64,000 bases of DNA from assembly GCF_963082655.1 (NCBI RefSeq), contig NC_081553.1, positions 37,415,474-37,479,473 of the forward strand. Direction: 5' to 3'. This document shows, one piece after another, positions 1 through 11,243 of this stretch (its first letter is position 1; each line of letters opens with the position of its first letter). A model generated the notes under the pieces. That model worked only from the letters and a program-made list of their open reading frames with translations, was not told the DNA's origin and made no database searches. This DNA comes from Stomoxys calcitrans (lineage: Eukaryota > Arthropoda > Insecta > Diptera > Muscidae). A program made the position numbers and the translations under genes.

Positions 1-440
1 GTCTGTCTGGTCTGTCTGGTCTGTCTGGTCTGTCTGGTCTGTCTGGTCTGTCTGGTCTGTCTGGTCTGTCTGGTCTGTCTGGTCTGTCTGGTCTGTCTGG
101 TCTGTCTTGTCTGTCTTGTCTGTCTTGTCTGTCTTGTCTGTCTTGTCTGTCTTGTCTGTCTTGTCTGTCTTGTCTGTCTTGTCTGTCTTGTCTGTCTTGT
201 CTGTCTTGTCTGTCTTGTCTGTCTTGTCTGTCTTGTCTGTCTTGTCTGTCTTGTCTGTCTTGTCTGTCTTGTCTGTCTTGTCTGTCTTGTCTGTCTTGTC
301 TGTCTTGTCTGTCTTGTCTGTCTTGTCTGTCTTGTCTGTCTTGTCTGTCTTGTCGGTCTTGTCTGACTTGTCTGACTTGTCTGTCTGGTCTGTCTGGTCT
401 CTTTGGTCTGTCTGATGTTTTTGATCTGTCTGTTCTGTCT
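1..440. repeat. 9-bp minisatellite (GTCTGTCTG / GTCTGTCTT)
   Basis: A tandem array of a 9-base unit begins before the window edge. The first ~105 bases are GTCTGTCTG units. From there to ~355 the last base is T (GTCTGTCTT). A short degenerate tail follows with mixed variants. Because 9 is a multiple of 3, all frames stay open and give a Ser-Val-Leu repeat; there is no other coding evidence. The block structure (one variant, then another) indicates local expansion by slippage or unequal exchange. Confidence 0.95.
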
Positions 441-1427
441 TGTTAGGGGCTTTTGGAAACCCGGGTTTTCTTCGTTTTCATAACCTTTCCTCCTTAAATC
501 AACTTCACCATATAAAAAACTGTCTCTGAGGCAAAACGAAAAAATATAGTTGCTGCATACAAAGAACACCATTAAAGCCTACATTCAATGTTTCTTTCCC
601 AACAGCCTTAGAGAAAACACCCACACACGCATTTAGCGCTTTTTGGTCTGCAGTATGTGAATGCCTCTGAAAGAAGTGCAAAGGCGCAAACTTCAGCTGC
701 GCCACAGAACCAAACAGTCACGTTGAGGGCGTGTTAATTCTATGAAATGCGTTTGAAGCATGAGAATGATTTTTCCGCTTTTTTTTCAAAACATTTTGGA
801 AAGGAACATTACGTGTAGTGAAAAAGTGCTAATGCAGCCTTACCCCTTCCCCAGAAACTTCAACACCAACGAACATAACCACCGCCTACTCTTTATTCCC
901 TGAATAGGTTCATAGGCTGCTTGTGCTCATTAAACACCAGCACTAGAGTATCAGCAATAATAAAAAAAAACTGACATCAAACAAAAAAATCAACGACTTT
1001 TTTTACAACCATAAAATGTGCTAAAAGTGAAAGAAATTCCCAACGCAAAGTAATGTTGACATGTGTAAAAGGTGGCTGGCAGTAAAACTCCCAGCAACTA
1101 CTTCTGTTTCCTGAAAAACAACGACTTTGACCATTGTGACAATATTCTGCTGGTATCAGCTGGAAAACTTTATATCTTTGCTTTAACTGCCAAACAGCAG
1201 CTAATGGCTGCAATAATTGGCATGCGTAACCTGGTCATGCCATTTGATCTTTTTAGTATTGGTTTTAGTCAAGGCACTAGGGGTGCTAAGTAACCCCTAA
1301 TGCCTTGGGGGTTGTTTTAAATCGTTTCACATGCTTAGGAACAAGTCAAGCGCTAATTAATTACAAATAAAACGAAATAGAAATATCAAATAACATGCTG
1401 GATTATCATATATAGGGGATGGAAACT
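441..1427. other. Unique AT-rich sequence, no gene recognised
   Basis: I see no repeat family, no conserved protein and no RNA gene. Short overlapping open frames on both strands have no recognisable content. Poly-A and poly-T runs are frequent. Between ~1265 and ~1310 lies a short imperfect inverted repeat around 'aggcactaggggt' / 'acccctaatgcctt', a possible small hairpin. Confidence 0.6.
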
Positions 1428-2095
1428 AAAAATGTCAAAATTTATATTTCTATAGAAAATTTGAGGAAAATTTTTTATATTTCTATAGAAAATTTGAGGA
1501 AAATTCTTTATATTTCTATAGAAAATTTGAGGAAAATTTTTTATATTTCGATAGAAAATTTGAGGAAAATTTTTTATATTTTTATAGAAAATTTTCGGAA
1601 AATTTTTTATATTTCTATAGAAGATTTAAGGAAAATTTTTTATATTTCTACAGAAAATTTGAGGAAAATTTTTTATATTTCTATAGAAAATTTGAGGAAA
1701 ATTTTTTATATTTCTATAGAAAATTTGAGGAAATTTTTTTATATTTCTATAGAAAATTTGAGGAACATTTTTTATATTTCTATAGAAAATTTGAGGAAAA
1801 TTTTTTATATTTCTATAGAAAATTTTGGGAAAATTTTTTATATTTCTATAGAAAATTTGAGGAAAATTTTTTATATTTCTATAGAAAATTTGAGGAGAAT
1901 TTTTTATATTTCTATAGAAAATTTGAGGAAAATTTTTTATATTTCTATAGAAAATTTTCGCAAAATTTTTTATATTTCTATAGAAAATTTGAGGAAAATT
2001 TTTTATATTTCTATAGAAAATTTGAGGAAAATTTTTTATATTTCTATAGAAAATTTGAGGAAAATTTTTTATATTTCTATAGAAAATTTTCATCT
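1428..2095. repeat. 33-bp AT-rich minisatellite, ~20 units
   Basis: Tandem copies of a 33-bp unit with core TTTCTATAGAAAATTTGAGG and a run of T. There are about 19 full units and one partial, with single-base variants scattered between units and no length change. As 33 is divisible by 3, both strands read open: forward an 11-residue repeat YISIENLRKIF, reverse a repeat of similar length. Unit variants include amino-acid changing ones (I to T, L to F, R to G), and both strands are equally open. I therefore read this as a minisatellite, not a protein gene. Each unit contains the palindrome TTTCTATAGAAA. Confidence 0.92.
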
Positions 2096-3497
2096 CAAAT
2101 CAAATCTAGTTCCATTTTGATAACCCACTGTTAACCTCTTTTGATAAATTAATATTTCCGATACTATGGCAACATTAAAATATGCAAATACTTCAGCATA
2201 CAATGGACCGCCAAACAAATGCGAGCGAACAAATTACAAATAAACATAATTTTCCAATCAAATGCATCGCCAAAGCAATGCATAACAAATTGTTTAAACA
2301 GCAACCTCAGCCACTGCGGCCCCACTGCAGTAGATTTCCAGATAGCAAAGCGAAGCAAAATTTTCTGAACTACTGGACTTTTTCTTTTTGTGCTCTCGGT
2401 TGCTGTCTCTTTGTGGTGGTTGCTGCTGCCGCGCATAATTCTTAAGACAGCTGTGGGACAACCGCATGGAAATGATCGGCCAAGGAAGGAAGGCATTTCG
2501 AGAAATATTCGATGCAGAATGCCATACCGGTCGCTTGAAGATTACAGTGATGGATCTACATAATGGTTTATTAGTGTCGGCATTGATACGCAAAGGACAG
2601 ACACAACGACAGTCAAGCAAAAATCTCAAACTCGATGAAGATGATGGCCAAGCAACAAGAAACAAACAAATCCAAAGAAATGCCGCTTTTCTTTCTGCTT
2701 TTAGGTTTTGTTGCTCTCTCTCTTGGTTTTCCATCACTGCAGCAATCCAAAAGATTTGAGATAAGCACAAACTAAAATTAATGATGTTGTACTGCTGCTG
2801 CTGCAGTGTGATGGTCGCGGCCCGGCGATTGTTAAGTCGCTTATAGAACACTAACCTTCATCCAAAGAAATTATTATGTGGACCTTCTAAGAGTGTTCTT
2901 CTGTGTGTGTGTGTGTGTGTGCCATGCTCTTCCTCTGAAAGTTTTAGTAAACATTTCATTATTTTTGTCAGACAAAGTCTTTGAGAAAGCTGGGGAAAAA
3001 ATACGACTAAGGAAAATTATGATTTTTTTTTCTTTTTCATTTTGTATTTAGATTGAGAAATTCGTTATGGTATAGGAAAAATGTAAACTTACTGTTGATA
3101 TACCAGAAATCCCAAGATTTTAATAAAACGTTCCACCTAAATAATCGAATGCCGCCATCTATTGCAGAAATGATTGTTTTAATGGAAAATCTAAATTTAT
3201 GCAATCTTTTCCTTACATATTCGAATAGTTTTCGATTTCTGCAAGATTTGCAAGCTAAGAAGCATGAAATTAAGAAATTAGTGAAATAAAACTAAAAAAA
3301 AAAAATACCAGCACCAGCAATCTGCACTGCAAAACAAAAGACTTAAGACACGAACATGCTGCAAAGTTTGATTTTTATATGTTGCACACATCTACACACA
3401 TAAACAACTGACACTCAATTCCTTGGACGGATTTAGATGCAATTTTATATATTCCTTATTTAGAGCTTTTATATACTGACGTAGAATTTTTTAAAAT
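2096..3497. other. Unique sequence with a short (TG)n run
   Basis: No gene or repeat family is recognised. Overlapping frames of up to ~185 codons occur on opposite strands at 2164-2850, but none matches a family I know and they overlap antisense. A (TG)n microsatellite lies at about 2902-2921. The segment ends at the SINE remnant at ~3498. Confidence 0.55.
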
Positions 3498-3594
3498 GTT
3501 ACCAGCATTAGGAGGGGAAAACCACCGCTGAAAAAGATTTTTTTCTGATGGTCTCGCCAGGTTTCGAACCCAGGCGTTCAGCGTCATTGGCGGA
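3498..3594 (-). mobile_element. tRNA-derived SINE remnant (5' part)
   Basis: Antisense fragment of the SINE found throughout the window. It carries 'ccagcattaggagggga', the reverse complement of the B box (ggtttcgaacccaggcg) and 'gttcagcgtcattggcgga'. It is cut off inside the A-box side, where a foldback arm (3595-3642) begins. The B box is recognisable, so RNA polymerase III ancestry is likely. Confidence 0.8.
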
Positions 3595-3642
3595 CAAATA
3601 ACCAATGGCCAACATCAGCGTCTGTTCTCAGGTTATGAGCGG
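3595..3642. mobile_element. Single arm of the foldback element seen at 30 kb
   Basis: The 48 bases 'caaataaccaatggcc..cagcgtctgtt..caggtta' match one arm of the palindrome at 30013-30182. Only one arm is present here. It sits between a truncated SINE and the 153-bp array. Confidence 0.7.
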
Positions 3643-5291
3643 CTTTTATGAGCTTCAGACCCCTTATCTGCAGATCGGTCTGTATGACAGCTATATCTAA
3701 ATATAGTCCGATCTGAACCATATTTGGGTCCTATGTTGGGAGGCCTAAACCAACTCCTTATTTAAAATTTCAGCGAAATCGGTTAAAAAATAAAGCTTTT
3801 ATGGGCTTTACACCCTTTATCTGCAGATCGGTCTATAAGGCAGCTATATCTAAATATAGTCCGATCTGGACCATATTAGGGCCAGTTGTCGGGAGGTTTA
3901 AAACAACTCACTGTTTCAAATTTCAGAGAAATCGGGTAGAAAATAAATATTTTATGGGCTTTTGACCCCTTATCGGCAGATCGGTCTATATGACAGCTAT
4001 ATCTAAATATGGTCCGATCTGAACCATATTTGGGTCTTATGATGGGAAGCTTAAAATAACCCACTTTTTCAAATTTCAGCGAAATCGGATAAAAAATAAA
4101 GCTTTTAAGGGCTTCAGACCCTTTGTCGAGATATCGGCCTATGTGGCAGCTATATCTAAATACAGGCCGATTTGAACCATATTTAGGTCAGATGTCGGGA
4201 GGCCTAATACAACCCACTGTTTGAAATTTCAGCGAAATCGGTTAATAAATAAAGCTTTTATGGCCTTCAGACCCTTTATAGGCAGATCGGTTTATATGGC
4301 AGCTATATCTAAATATAGTCCGATCTGAACCATATTTAGGTTAGATGTCGGGAGGCTTAAAATAACCCACTGTTTGAAATTACAGCGAAATCGGTTAATA
4401 AATAAAGCTGGTATGGGATTCAGACCCTTAATCGGCAGATCGGTCTATATGGCAGCTATATTTAAATATAGTCCGATCTGGACCATATTTGGGTCAGTTG
4501 TCGGGAGGTTTAAAACAACTCACTGTTTTAAATTCCAGAGAAATCGGGTAGAAAATAAAGCTTTTATGGGCTTCAGACCCCTTATCGGCAGATCGGTCTA
4601 TATGTCAGCTATATGTAAATATAGTCCGAACTGAACCATATTTGTGTCTTATGATGAGAGGCTTAAAATTACTCACCGTTTCAAATTTCAGCGAAATCGG
4701 TTAAAAAATAAAGTTTTTATGGACTTCAGACCCTTTATCGGCAGATCGGTCTATAAGGCAGCTATATCTAAATATAGTCCGATCTGAACCATATTTGGTT
4801 CAGATGTCGGGAGGCCTAATACAACTCACTGTTTCAAATTTCAGCGAAATCAGTTAAAAAATAAAGCTTTTATGGGCTTCAGACCCTTTTCCGGCAGATC
4901 GGTTTATATTACAGCTATATCCAAATATAGTCCGATCTGAACCATATTTGGGTCAGAGGTCGGGAGGCCTATAACCATTCACTTTTTCGAATTTCAGCGA
5001 AATCGGATAAAAAAATAAAGCATTTATTGGCTTTAGACCCTTTATCTGCAGATCGGTCTATATAGCAGCTATATTCAAATATGGTCCGATTTGGACCGTT
5101 CAAGAAGTTAACCTGCGTGCATCGCAAAAACGTATCCGTACCAAATTTCAGCTCATTATCTCAATTTTTGAAGGCTGTAGAGTGATTACAACAGACGGAC
5201 GGACAGACAGATAGACGGACAGGCACACGGACATCGTTAAATTGTCTTACAATTTTATGACGATCCCCTATCCTACGGTGGTGGGTATAAA
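3643..5291 (+). mobile_element. 153 family, subfamily C: ten-monomer array with tail
   Basis: Ten tandem monomers, anchored on CAGATCGGTCTATATGGCAG. Anchor starts are 3671, 3824, 3977, 4130, 4283, 4436, 4589, 4742, 4895 and ~5049, so eight consecutive intervals are exactly 153 bp and the last is 154. Monomers differ by many substitutions. Each carries a dyad AGATCGG..CCGATCT. After the array comes a tail with a GACGGACGGACAG tract (~5195-5235) and the terminal 'cctacggtggtgggtataaaa'. The head is missing: the 5' side is cut at the foldback arm. The element is non-coding; open frames across monomers arise because 153 is divisible by 3. Confidence 0.85.
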
Positions 5292-5317
5292 AATCTGCTA
5301 ACTGACACAGATATATA

Positions 5318-5924
5318 AAGGGTGATTTTTTTGAGGTTAGGATTTTCATGCATTAGTATTTGACAGATCACGTGGGATTTCAGACATGGTGTCAAAGAGA
5401 AAGATGCTCAGTATGCTTTGACATTTCATCATGAATAGACTTACTAACGAGCAACGCTTGCAAATCATTGAATTTTATTACCAAAATCAGTGTTCGGTTC
5501 GAAATGTGTTCATTCACCGTAACGTTGCGTCCAACAGCATCTTTGAAAAAATACGGTCCAATGATTCCACCAGCGTACAAACCACACCAAACAGTGCATT
5601 TTTCGGGATGCATGGGCAGTTCTTGAACGGCTTCTGGTTGCTCTTCACTCCAAATGCGGCAATTTTGCTTATTTACGTAGCCATTCAACCAGAAATGAGC
5701 CTCATCGCTGAACAAAATTTGTCAAAATTTGAACACATTTCGAACCGAACACTGATTTTGGTAATAAAATTCAATGATTTGCAAGCGTTGCTCGTTAGTA
5801 AGTCTATTCATGATGAAATGTCAAAGCATACTGAGCATCTTTCTCTTTGACACCATGTCTGAAATCCCACGTGATCTGTCACATACTAATGCATGAAAAT
5901 CCTAACCTCAAAAAAAGCACCCTT
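5318..5924. mobile_element. Foldback derivative of a Tc1/mariner element
   Basis: Starts AAGGGTGATTTTTTTGAGG and ends with its inverse, between TA dinucleotides (5316-5317 and 5925-5926), as expected for IS630-Tc1-mariner insertion. The left arm 5318-5510 and right arm 5731-5924 are near-perfect inverted copies of about 193 bp. Each holds the terminal repeat plus the start of a transposase (MNRLTNEQRLQIIEFYYQNQ). The ~220-bp centre is a piece of the catalytic domain in the opposite direction. The structure is therefore 5' end / inverted internal piece / inverted 5' end, not a plain internal deletion. It was inserted into RTE copy A. Confidence 0.88.
5513..5715 (-). pseudogene. Transposase catalytic-domain fragment (Tc1/mariner, DDE)
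   Basis: The minus strand reads FSDEAHFWLNGYVNKQNCRI, then a PEKCTVWCGL segment and GGIIGPYFF. This is the block around the second catalytic Asp of a Tc1/mariner-type DDE transposase, with the first Asp in FSDEAHF. About 65 residues of a protein normally near 340 remain. The helix-turn-helix N-terminus is present only as two inverted copies in the arms, so no functional protein can be made. Confidence 0.85.
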
Positions 5925-6546
5925 TAGAAACAACATTTTACCCAACTGTGAGTGTCCGACGATGGCGGCGAAGAGGATACCGCAGAACCAATCCGTCATG
6001 ATGATATAGCATGTTAACCTCCTAGTCAGAATGAGGTCCAAGTAGCAGTGACTCGACTGAGGAACAACAAGACAGCAGGAGCCGACAGGTTACCCGCTCA
6101 ACTATTTAAGGCCGTAGGCAATACGCTGATAAAGCATATGCATCAGCTTGTCTGCGCAATTTGGCTAGAAGAACGCATACTCGATGATTGGAACCTCAGC
6201 ATACTATGGCCCGCACACAAGAAAGGAGACAAGACGAAATGTGCCTACTACAGGGGAATAAGTCTCCTCCCCACCGCTTGTAAGATACTCTCGAGCGTAC
6301 TGTGTGAAAGAATAAAACCTAAAGTCAATGGGATAATTGGGCCCTATCAATGCGACTTTAGACCTGGTAAATCCTTCCTAGACCAGATGCATACTGCGCC
6401 AAATCTTGGAAAAGACCCGAGAAGGACAAATCAACACCTACCATCTCTTTTTTGAATATAAAACCGCTTTTTGCCGCTATTTTGGTAAAGGTTGGATTAA
6501 ATTACAATTAAATACAGTTAAATACAAAGCAGTAAATAAAAATTAA

Positions 6547-7206
6547 AACAAGTTGGAGACCATAGTAGAAGTCAATGTGTAAAATTTCAGCCATTTCGAG
6601 TAAGAATTGCGCCCTTTATGGGCCCAAGAAGTAAAATAGAGAAATCGGTTGATATGGGAGCTGTATCAGGCTATAGACCGATTCGGACCATATTTGAAGG
6701 TCATGGGAAAAGCCGTTGTATAAAATTTCTAGTGACTCAAGAAGTCATGATCCTAGATCGGTTTATATGGCTGCTATATCATGTTATGGATCGATTTCAA
6801 TCATATTTAGCACAGTTGTTGGAAGTCAAAACGACACACGTCGTGCAAAATTTCAGCCAAATCGGATAGGAATTGCGCCCTCTAGAGGCTCAAGAAGTCA
6901 AGATCCAAGATCGGAGTATATGGCAGCTATATCAAAACATGGACCCAAGTTGTCCATTTACAATCCCAACAGACCTACACTAATACAAAGTATTTGTGCA
7001 AAATTTCAAGCGGCTAGCTTTACTCCTTCGAAAGTTAGCGTGCTTTCGACAGACAGACGGACGGACAGACATGGCTAGATCGACATAAAAAGTCATGACG
7101 ATCAAGAATATATATACTTTATGGGGTCTGAAACGAATATTTGGAGGAGTTACAAACAGAATGACGATATTAGTATACCCCCATCCTATGGTGGAGGGTA
7201 TAAAAA
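6547..7206 (+). mobile_element. 153 family, subfamily A, short copy (partner 1 of inverted pair)
   Basis: Starts AACAAGT with the head internally deleted (it jumps to 'tggagacc'). About three monomers follow, then the complete tail: 'gcggctagctttactcc', a GACAGACGGACGGACAGAC tract, 'atatactttatggggtct' and the terminal hairpin TATACCCCC..GGAGGGTATA. It faces the copy at 7242-7950 tail to tail across a ~35-bp spacer. Confidence 0.85.
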
Positions 7207-7241
7207 TATTTCCACCACTGTGTATTTGGCCAAGCCTGTAA

Positions 7242-7950
7242 TTTTTATACCCTCCACCATAGGATGGGGGGTATACTAATTTCGTCATTCTGTTTGTTAC
7301 TACTCGAAATATTCGTCTGAGACCCCATAAAGTTTATATATTCTTGATCGTTGCGACATTTTATGTCGATCTAGCCATGTCCGTCCGTCTGTCTGTCGAA
7401 AGCACGCTAACATCCGAAGAAGTAAAACTAGCCGCTTGAAATTTTGCACAAATACTTCTTATTAGCGTAGGTCGGTTGGTATTGTAAATGGGCCATATCG
7501 GTCCAGGTTTTGATATAGCTACCATATAAACCGATCTTGGATCTTGACTTCTTGAACCTCTAGAGGTCCCAATTATTATCCGATTTGTCTGAAATTTTGT
7601 ACGACGCATCCTCTCATGACCATCAACATACGTGTTTATTATGGTCTGAATCGGTCTGTAGCCCGATACAGCTCCCATATAAATCGATCTCTCTATTTTA
7701 CTTCTTGAGCCCCCAAAGGTCGCAATTCTTATTCGAATTGGCTGACATTTTACACAGGTCTCCAACATATAATTTAATTGTGGTCCGAACCGGATCATAT
7801 CTTGATATCGCTCTAATAGCAGAGCAAATCTTTTCTTATATCCTATTTTGCCTAAGAAGAGATGCCGGGAAGAGAACTCGACAAATGCGCTCCATGGTGG
7901 AGGGTATATAAGATGCGGGCGGGCCAAACTTAGCACGCTTTTACTTGTTT
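7242..7950 (-). mobile_element. 153 family, subfamily A, complete short copy
   Basis: Antisense, complete from tail hairpin (TATACCCTCCACCATAGGA..) to head (TTAGCACGCTTTTACTTG). The head carries the subterminal ATGGTGGAGGGTATAT, the inverse of the tail motif. An open frame of 191 codons runs the whole element. Comparison with the head of the copy at 52399-54085 shows that most nucleotide differences change amino acids, so I do not annotate it as coding. Confidence 0.87.
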
Positions 7951-9714
7951 TTTCTCATATTACTAGCTTTGTTCGAATTAAAATTTAATAATAAAAAATT
8001 TCTTTAATTTGTTTTGCAGGTAAGCCCTTTTTCATTAAAAACAACTCTGTTTAATTTAAGGTGAGTGTTAGTTGATTTTTTTTAAGAGGTTCAAAATGAA
8101 AAGCTGTAATAATGGGTTGCCCAAAAAGTAATTGCGGATTTTTCATATAGTCGGCGTTGACAAATTTTTTCACAGCTTGTGACTCTGTAATTGTATTCTT
8201 TCTTCTGTCAGTTATCAGCTGTTACTTTTAGCTTGCTTTAGAAAAAAAGTGTAAAAAAAGTATATTTGATTAAAGTTCATTCTAAGTTTTATAAAAATTC
8301 CATTAACTTTCTTTTAAAAAATCCGCAATTACTTTTTGGGCAACCCAATATTTTCAACATTTTATTTAAATGAATCCGAATTCTCTTATCCCTTGATACA
8401 TGGTGGTCTACCGCCACCATTTTTAAATTATGTTACGCTGTAACTCGTGTGTTTATAGAAAATTTAATTTGAAGATCAAGCTAACCAAGTATTAAATTTA
8501 AGTATATATGTCTATAACAAATTTTTGGAAGAGAATTAATTTTTTTATTTTTTAAAAATTGCTAAAGCCTACCTGTTACTCCAACAAGTATTTTAACAGC
8601 TTAAACATTCCCCTAAAAGTGTTTTTTAATTTATAAAAAAATTTCCTTGTTTTACAACTACCTAAAAACAACCAACAAATCAAAAGACTTAAGCAACAAA
8701 CTTGATTTTTTTTCTCCACCTGGTGTTGGCCACCTATTGTCAGTTATCAAAACTGTTTAACTAACAACGAAAAACACTCATTTTTAGCTTCTTCTTCTTC
8801 TTCTGCACTAAGTGAAGATGCGTTTTTTTTTCTAAAGATTTTCTAGATTTTTTTTTTTGTCTTTTGATTTTAGGTTTGTTAACAAACAATTACAAAGCGT
8901 TTATAAGTTGTTAACTTCTTTGTTGTCGAAGCTCTCACACGAAATCATGTAATACTCTCCAAAGTACTTGAAAAGAAAGAAAGAATGTTGGTTCATCTTT
9001 AGGCCATACAAACAAACAACGAACGTTATTTGTTGGATTTTCTTGTTCTTTCTATGAAAATGCAGAAGAAGAAAAAAAACGAGCCAGGTTTTAGGTTACA
9101 TGAAGTATGTTTTCATTTCTTTATTAAATCTTTGGTGCTGCTGATGTTGCAACTTAGACTGCCTCTTATCACTATCATCTTTGGCTGGCTCTAGCTATTA
9201 CTATTCGTTTGTTGCTGTTGGTGTTGCAGTTGTTGTTCTTGTTGTTGGTTTGGTTACAACACGATTTCACGACTTTTCTTCTAAATATATACACTTAAAC
9301 CCCACCAACGTTAAACGTTTTCCTTTGTACTAAGTGAACGTTGTGAAAAGCGCCTGATGCACGCATAAGTCAGTGCAAGACGCCTATGCGTTTTTTTTTT
9401 CTTTTCTTTTTGTGTTTTATTCTCTGTTGCTTCTCTACTGTTTTTCTATAAGAAGAATTTTTATAGTGTGTTTCTTATGGGGGGGTATTAAAGGAAAAAC
9501 AAAATAGTCGATTTAGTTGGTGTTGGCAATAAAATACTAATTCTTGGGTTTTCTGTGGCTTTTCGATGAAACAGAACAAACTTTGCTAAAATTTTAGGGA
9601 GGATTTTAGATAATGAGTTGGAAGCCTTTACAATTTTAAAGAAGTTTTTAATTCTTAGTAGGAAAAGTTCAACAAAAAAAAAAAAATTATAATACTATAT
9701 AAAAATTAAAGGCA
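7951..9714. other. Unique sequence apart from one MITE
   Basis: Apart from the mariner MITE at 8112-8348, I see only AT-rich sequence with poly-T runs, a (CTT)n-like stretch near 8795 and a GTT-rich run near 9210-9250. No coding potential or structured RNA is recognised. Confidence 0.55.
8112..8348 (+). mobile_element. 237-bp mariner MITE, copy 1
   Basis: Inverted termini TTGGGTTGCCCAAAAAGTAA (first base here is A) with TA on both sides (8110-8111, 8349-8350). The terminal sequence resembles mellifera-subfamily mariners. The interior is 'ttcacagcttgtgactctg'..'ttatcagctgttac'..'aaagttcattctaag'. No transposase is encoded. Four further copies of 236-237 bp lie in the window. Confidence 0.92.
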
Positions 9715-11243
9715 TTAGGTCCCGGTGGTCCGTTTCGCTACCCTTTTTGCCCTTTTTAGTGTAGGACTTCCAAAAGCCTAGGTAGGCACTCAGTTTATCA
9801 TATTATGAAGTTCAGTAATAATTGCATATAAAATCGGTCAGGAATTGGTTCCCTTCTGTAAAGAAAGTACCAAATATTTAGTACCAAGAATAACACTACA
9901 TCGGCAAAATCATTAAATCGCCCAATATATATTGGCAAGGTATAAATGAATCCCAATTTTTAGCGCTTTAGCTCAATTTGTAAAGAAAGTACAATTTTGT
10001 ATGTTTTAGTACCTATTTTGCTCTTTTTGGTACCAAAATGTACGAATTTTAAATGGATCATTTAGACACCCATCTAACATATAATTCCTTCTTGTACCTA
10101 CATGCCAAATTTCAGACCTCTAGCTCCATCTGCAATGAAAGTACCTAATGGTACCAATTTTGGGACCAAAATGTATGAATTTGTAAAAGATAATTTAGTC
10201 AACTATCATATATTTCTTAGTTGTACCTACATGCTAAATTTCAGACCTCTAGCTTCATCTATGAAGAAAGTACTAAATGGTACCAATTTTGGTACCAAAC
10301 TATGCGAATGCTGAATAGATCATTTAACCATCCATTATTTATTTCCTAGTTGTGCCCACATTCCAAATTTCAGACTTCAAGATCCATCTGAGCAGAAAGT
10401 ACAAAATGGTACCAATTTTGGGACCAGAATTTAGAATAGATCATTTAATCATGAATCATTTATTTCTGAGTTGTGTGTACACTCCAAAGTTCAGACCTCT
10501 GGCTTCATCTGAACAGAAAGTACCAAATGGTATTAAAATGTACGAATTTTTTATAGAACATTTAGTCACCCATCATAAATTTCTTAGTTGTACCTAAGTA
10601 CCGAATTTCAGACCTCAAGATCCATCTGAACAGAAAGTACAAGATAGTACCGATTTTGGTATCAAAATGTACGAATTTTGAATAGATCATTTAGTCATCC
10701 ATCATTTATTTCTTAGTTGTACCTACATCCCAAATTTCGTACCTCTAGCTCCATCTACAAAGAAAGTACCAAATAGTACCAATTTTGGTACCAAAATGTT
10801 GGAATTGTGAAAAAAATCATTTGGTCGGGCAACATTTAATTCTAAGTTTTACTAACATCCCCAATTTCAGTCCTCTAGCTCCATTTGCACAGAATGTACC
10901 AAATGGTACCGATATTAGTACCAAAATGTACGAACTGTAAAAAGATCATAGCCATCCATCATGTTTTTCCTAGTTGTACCGGCATGCAAATTTCAGACCT
11001 CCTTCTGTAAAGAAAGTACCAAATGGTACCAATTTTTGTACCAAAATGTATGAATTTCCATCAGTAATGAAAGTACTAAATGGTACCAATTACAGCACTA
11101 AATGTACGTTTTCTCCCATTACCAGTACTATTTTTCCATTTTTTCTTCTCACCCTCATCCTTTAGCACCAGATGTCTTTAAAGTCAAATTTTGAAATTCT
11201 ACCTCTCTCCATCCGCATTTACAAAGTTCACCTTCTTCGTACC
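9715..11243. repeat. GGTACC-rich tandem array (~120-130 bp units)
   Basis: Degenerate tandem units contain 'aaatttcagacctctagct', 'aaagtaccaaatggtaccaa' and 'ccaaaatgtacgaa'. Anchor spacings between ~10110 and ~10990 are about 129, 129, 121, 117, 128, 130 and 123 bp, so length is not fixed. The array resumes at 11867 after a 153-family insertion. I saw no terminal structures, so the class is unknown. Confidence 0.85.

Larger units (their letters stand above)
5289..6478 (+). pseudogene. RTE-type retrotransposon fragment, RT amino part (copy A)
   Basis: Translates to the start of an RTE-clade reverse transcriptase. The best stretch (6048-6455) contains NNKTAGADRLPAQLF, a 'LSILWPAHKKGDK' segment, YRGISLLP and PYQCDFRPGKSFLDQM, as in copies B and C of this window. 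The left end lies directly against the tail of the 153-family array ('gggtataaaaa|tctgctaactg'). A foldback Tc1/mariner derivative sits at 5318-5924 within it. Homology to the RTE stops near 6478, just after the segment corresponding to the FVDYK motif. There is no catalytic AYADD here, so it is a dead, doubly truncated copy. Confidence 0.85.

Noticed and set aside
107..415. 102-codon Ser-Val-Leu repeat frame
   Set aside because: Translation of the 9-bp minisatellite.
2164..2851. Overlapping open frames of 97-185 codons on both strands
   Set aside because: Antisense overlap, no recognisable domain and no splice context that I could support.
3643..5291. Regularly spaced repeats resembling a CRISPR array
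   Set aside because: The whole 153-bp unit is repeated; there are no unique spacers. The sequence is eukaryotic.
7361..7936. 191-codon frame running head to tail of a subfamily A element
   Set aside because: No ATG near its start. Compared with the corresponding head of the copy at 52399-54085, about two thirds or more of the nucleotide differences alter residues (hand estimate), as expected without coding constraint.
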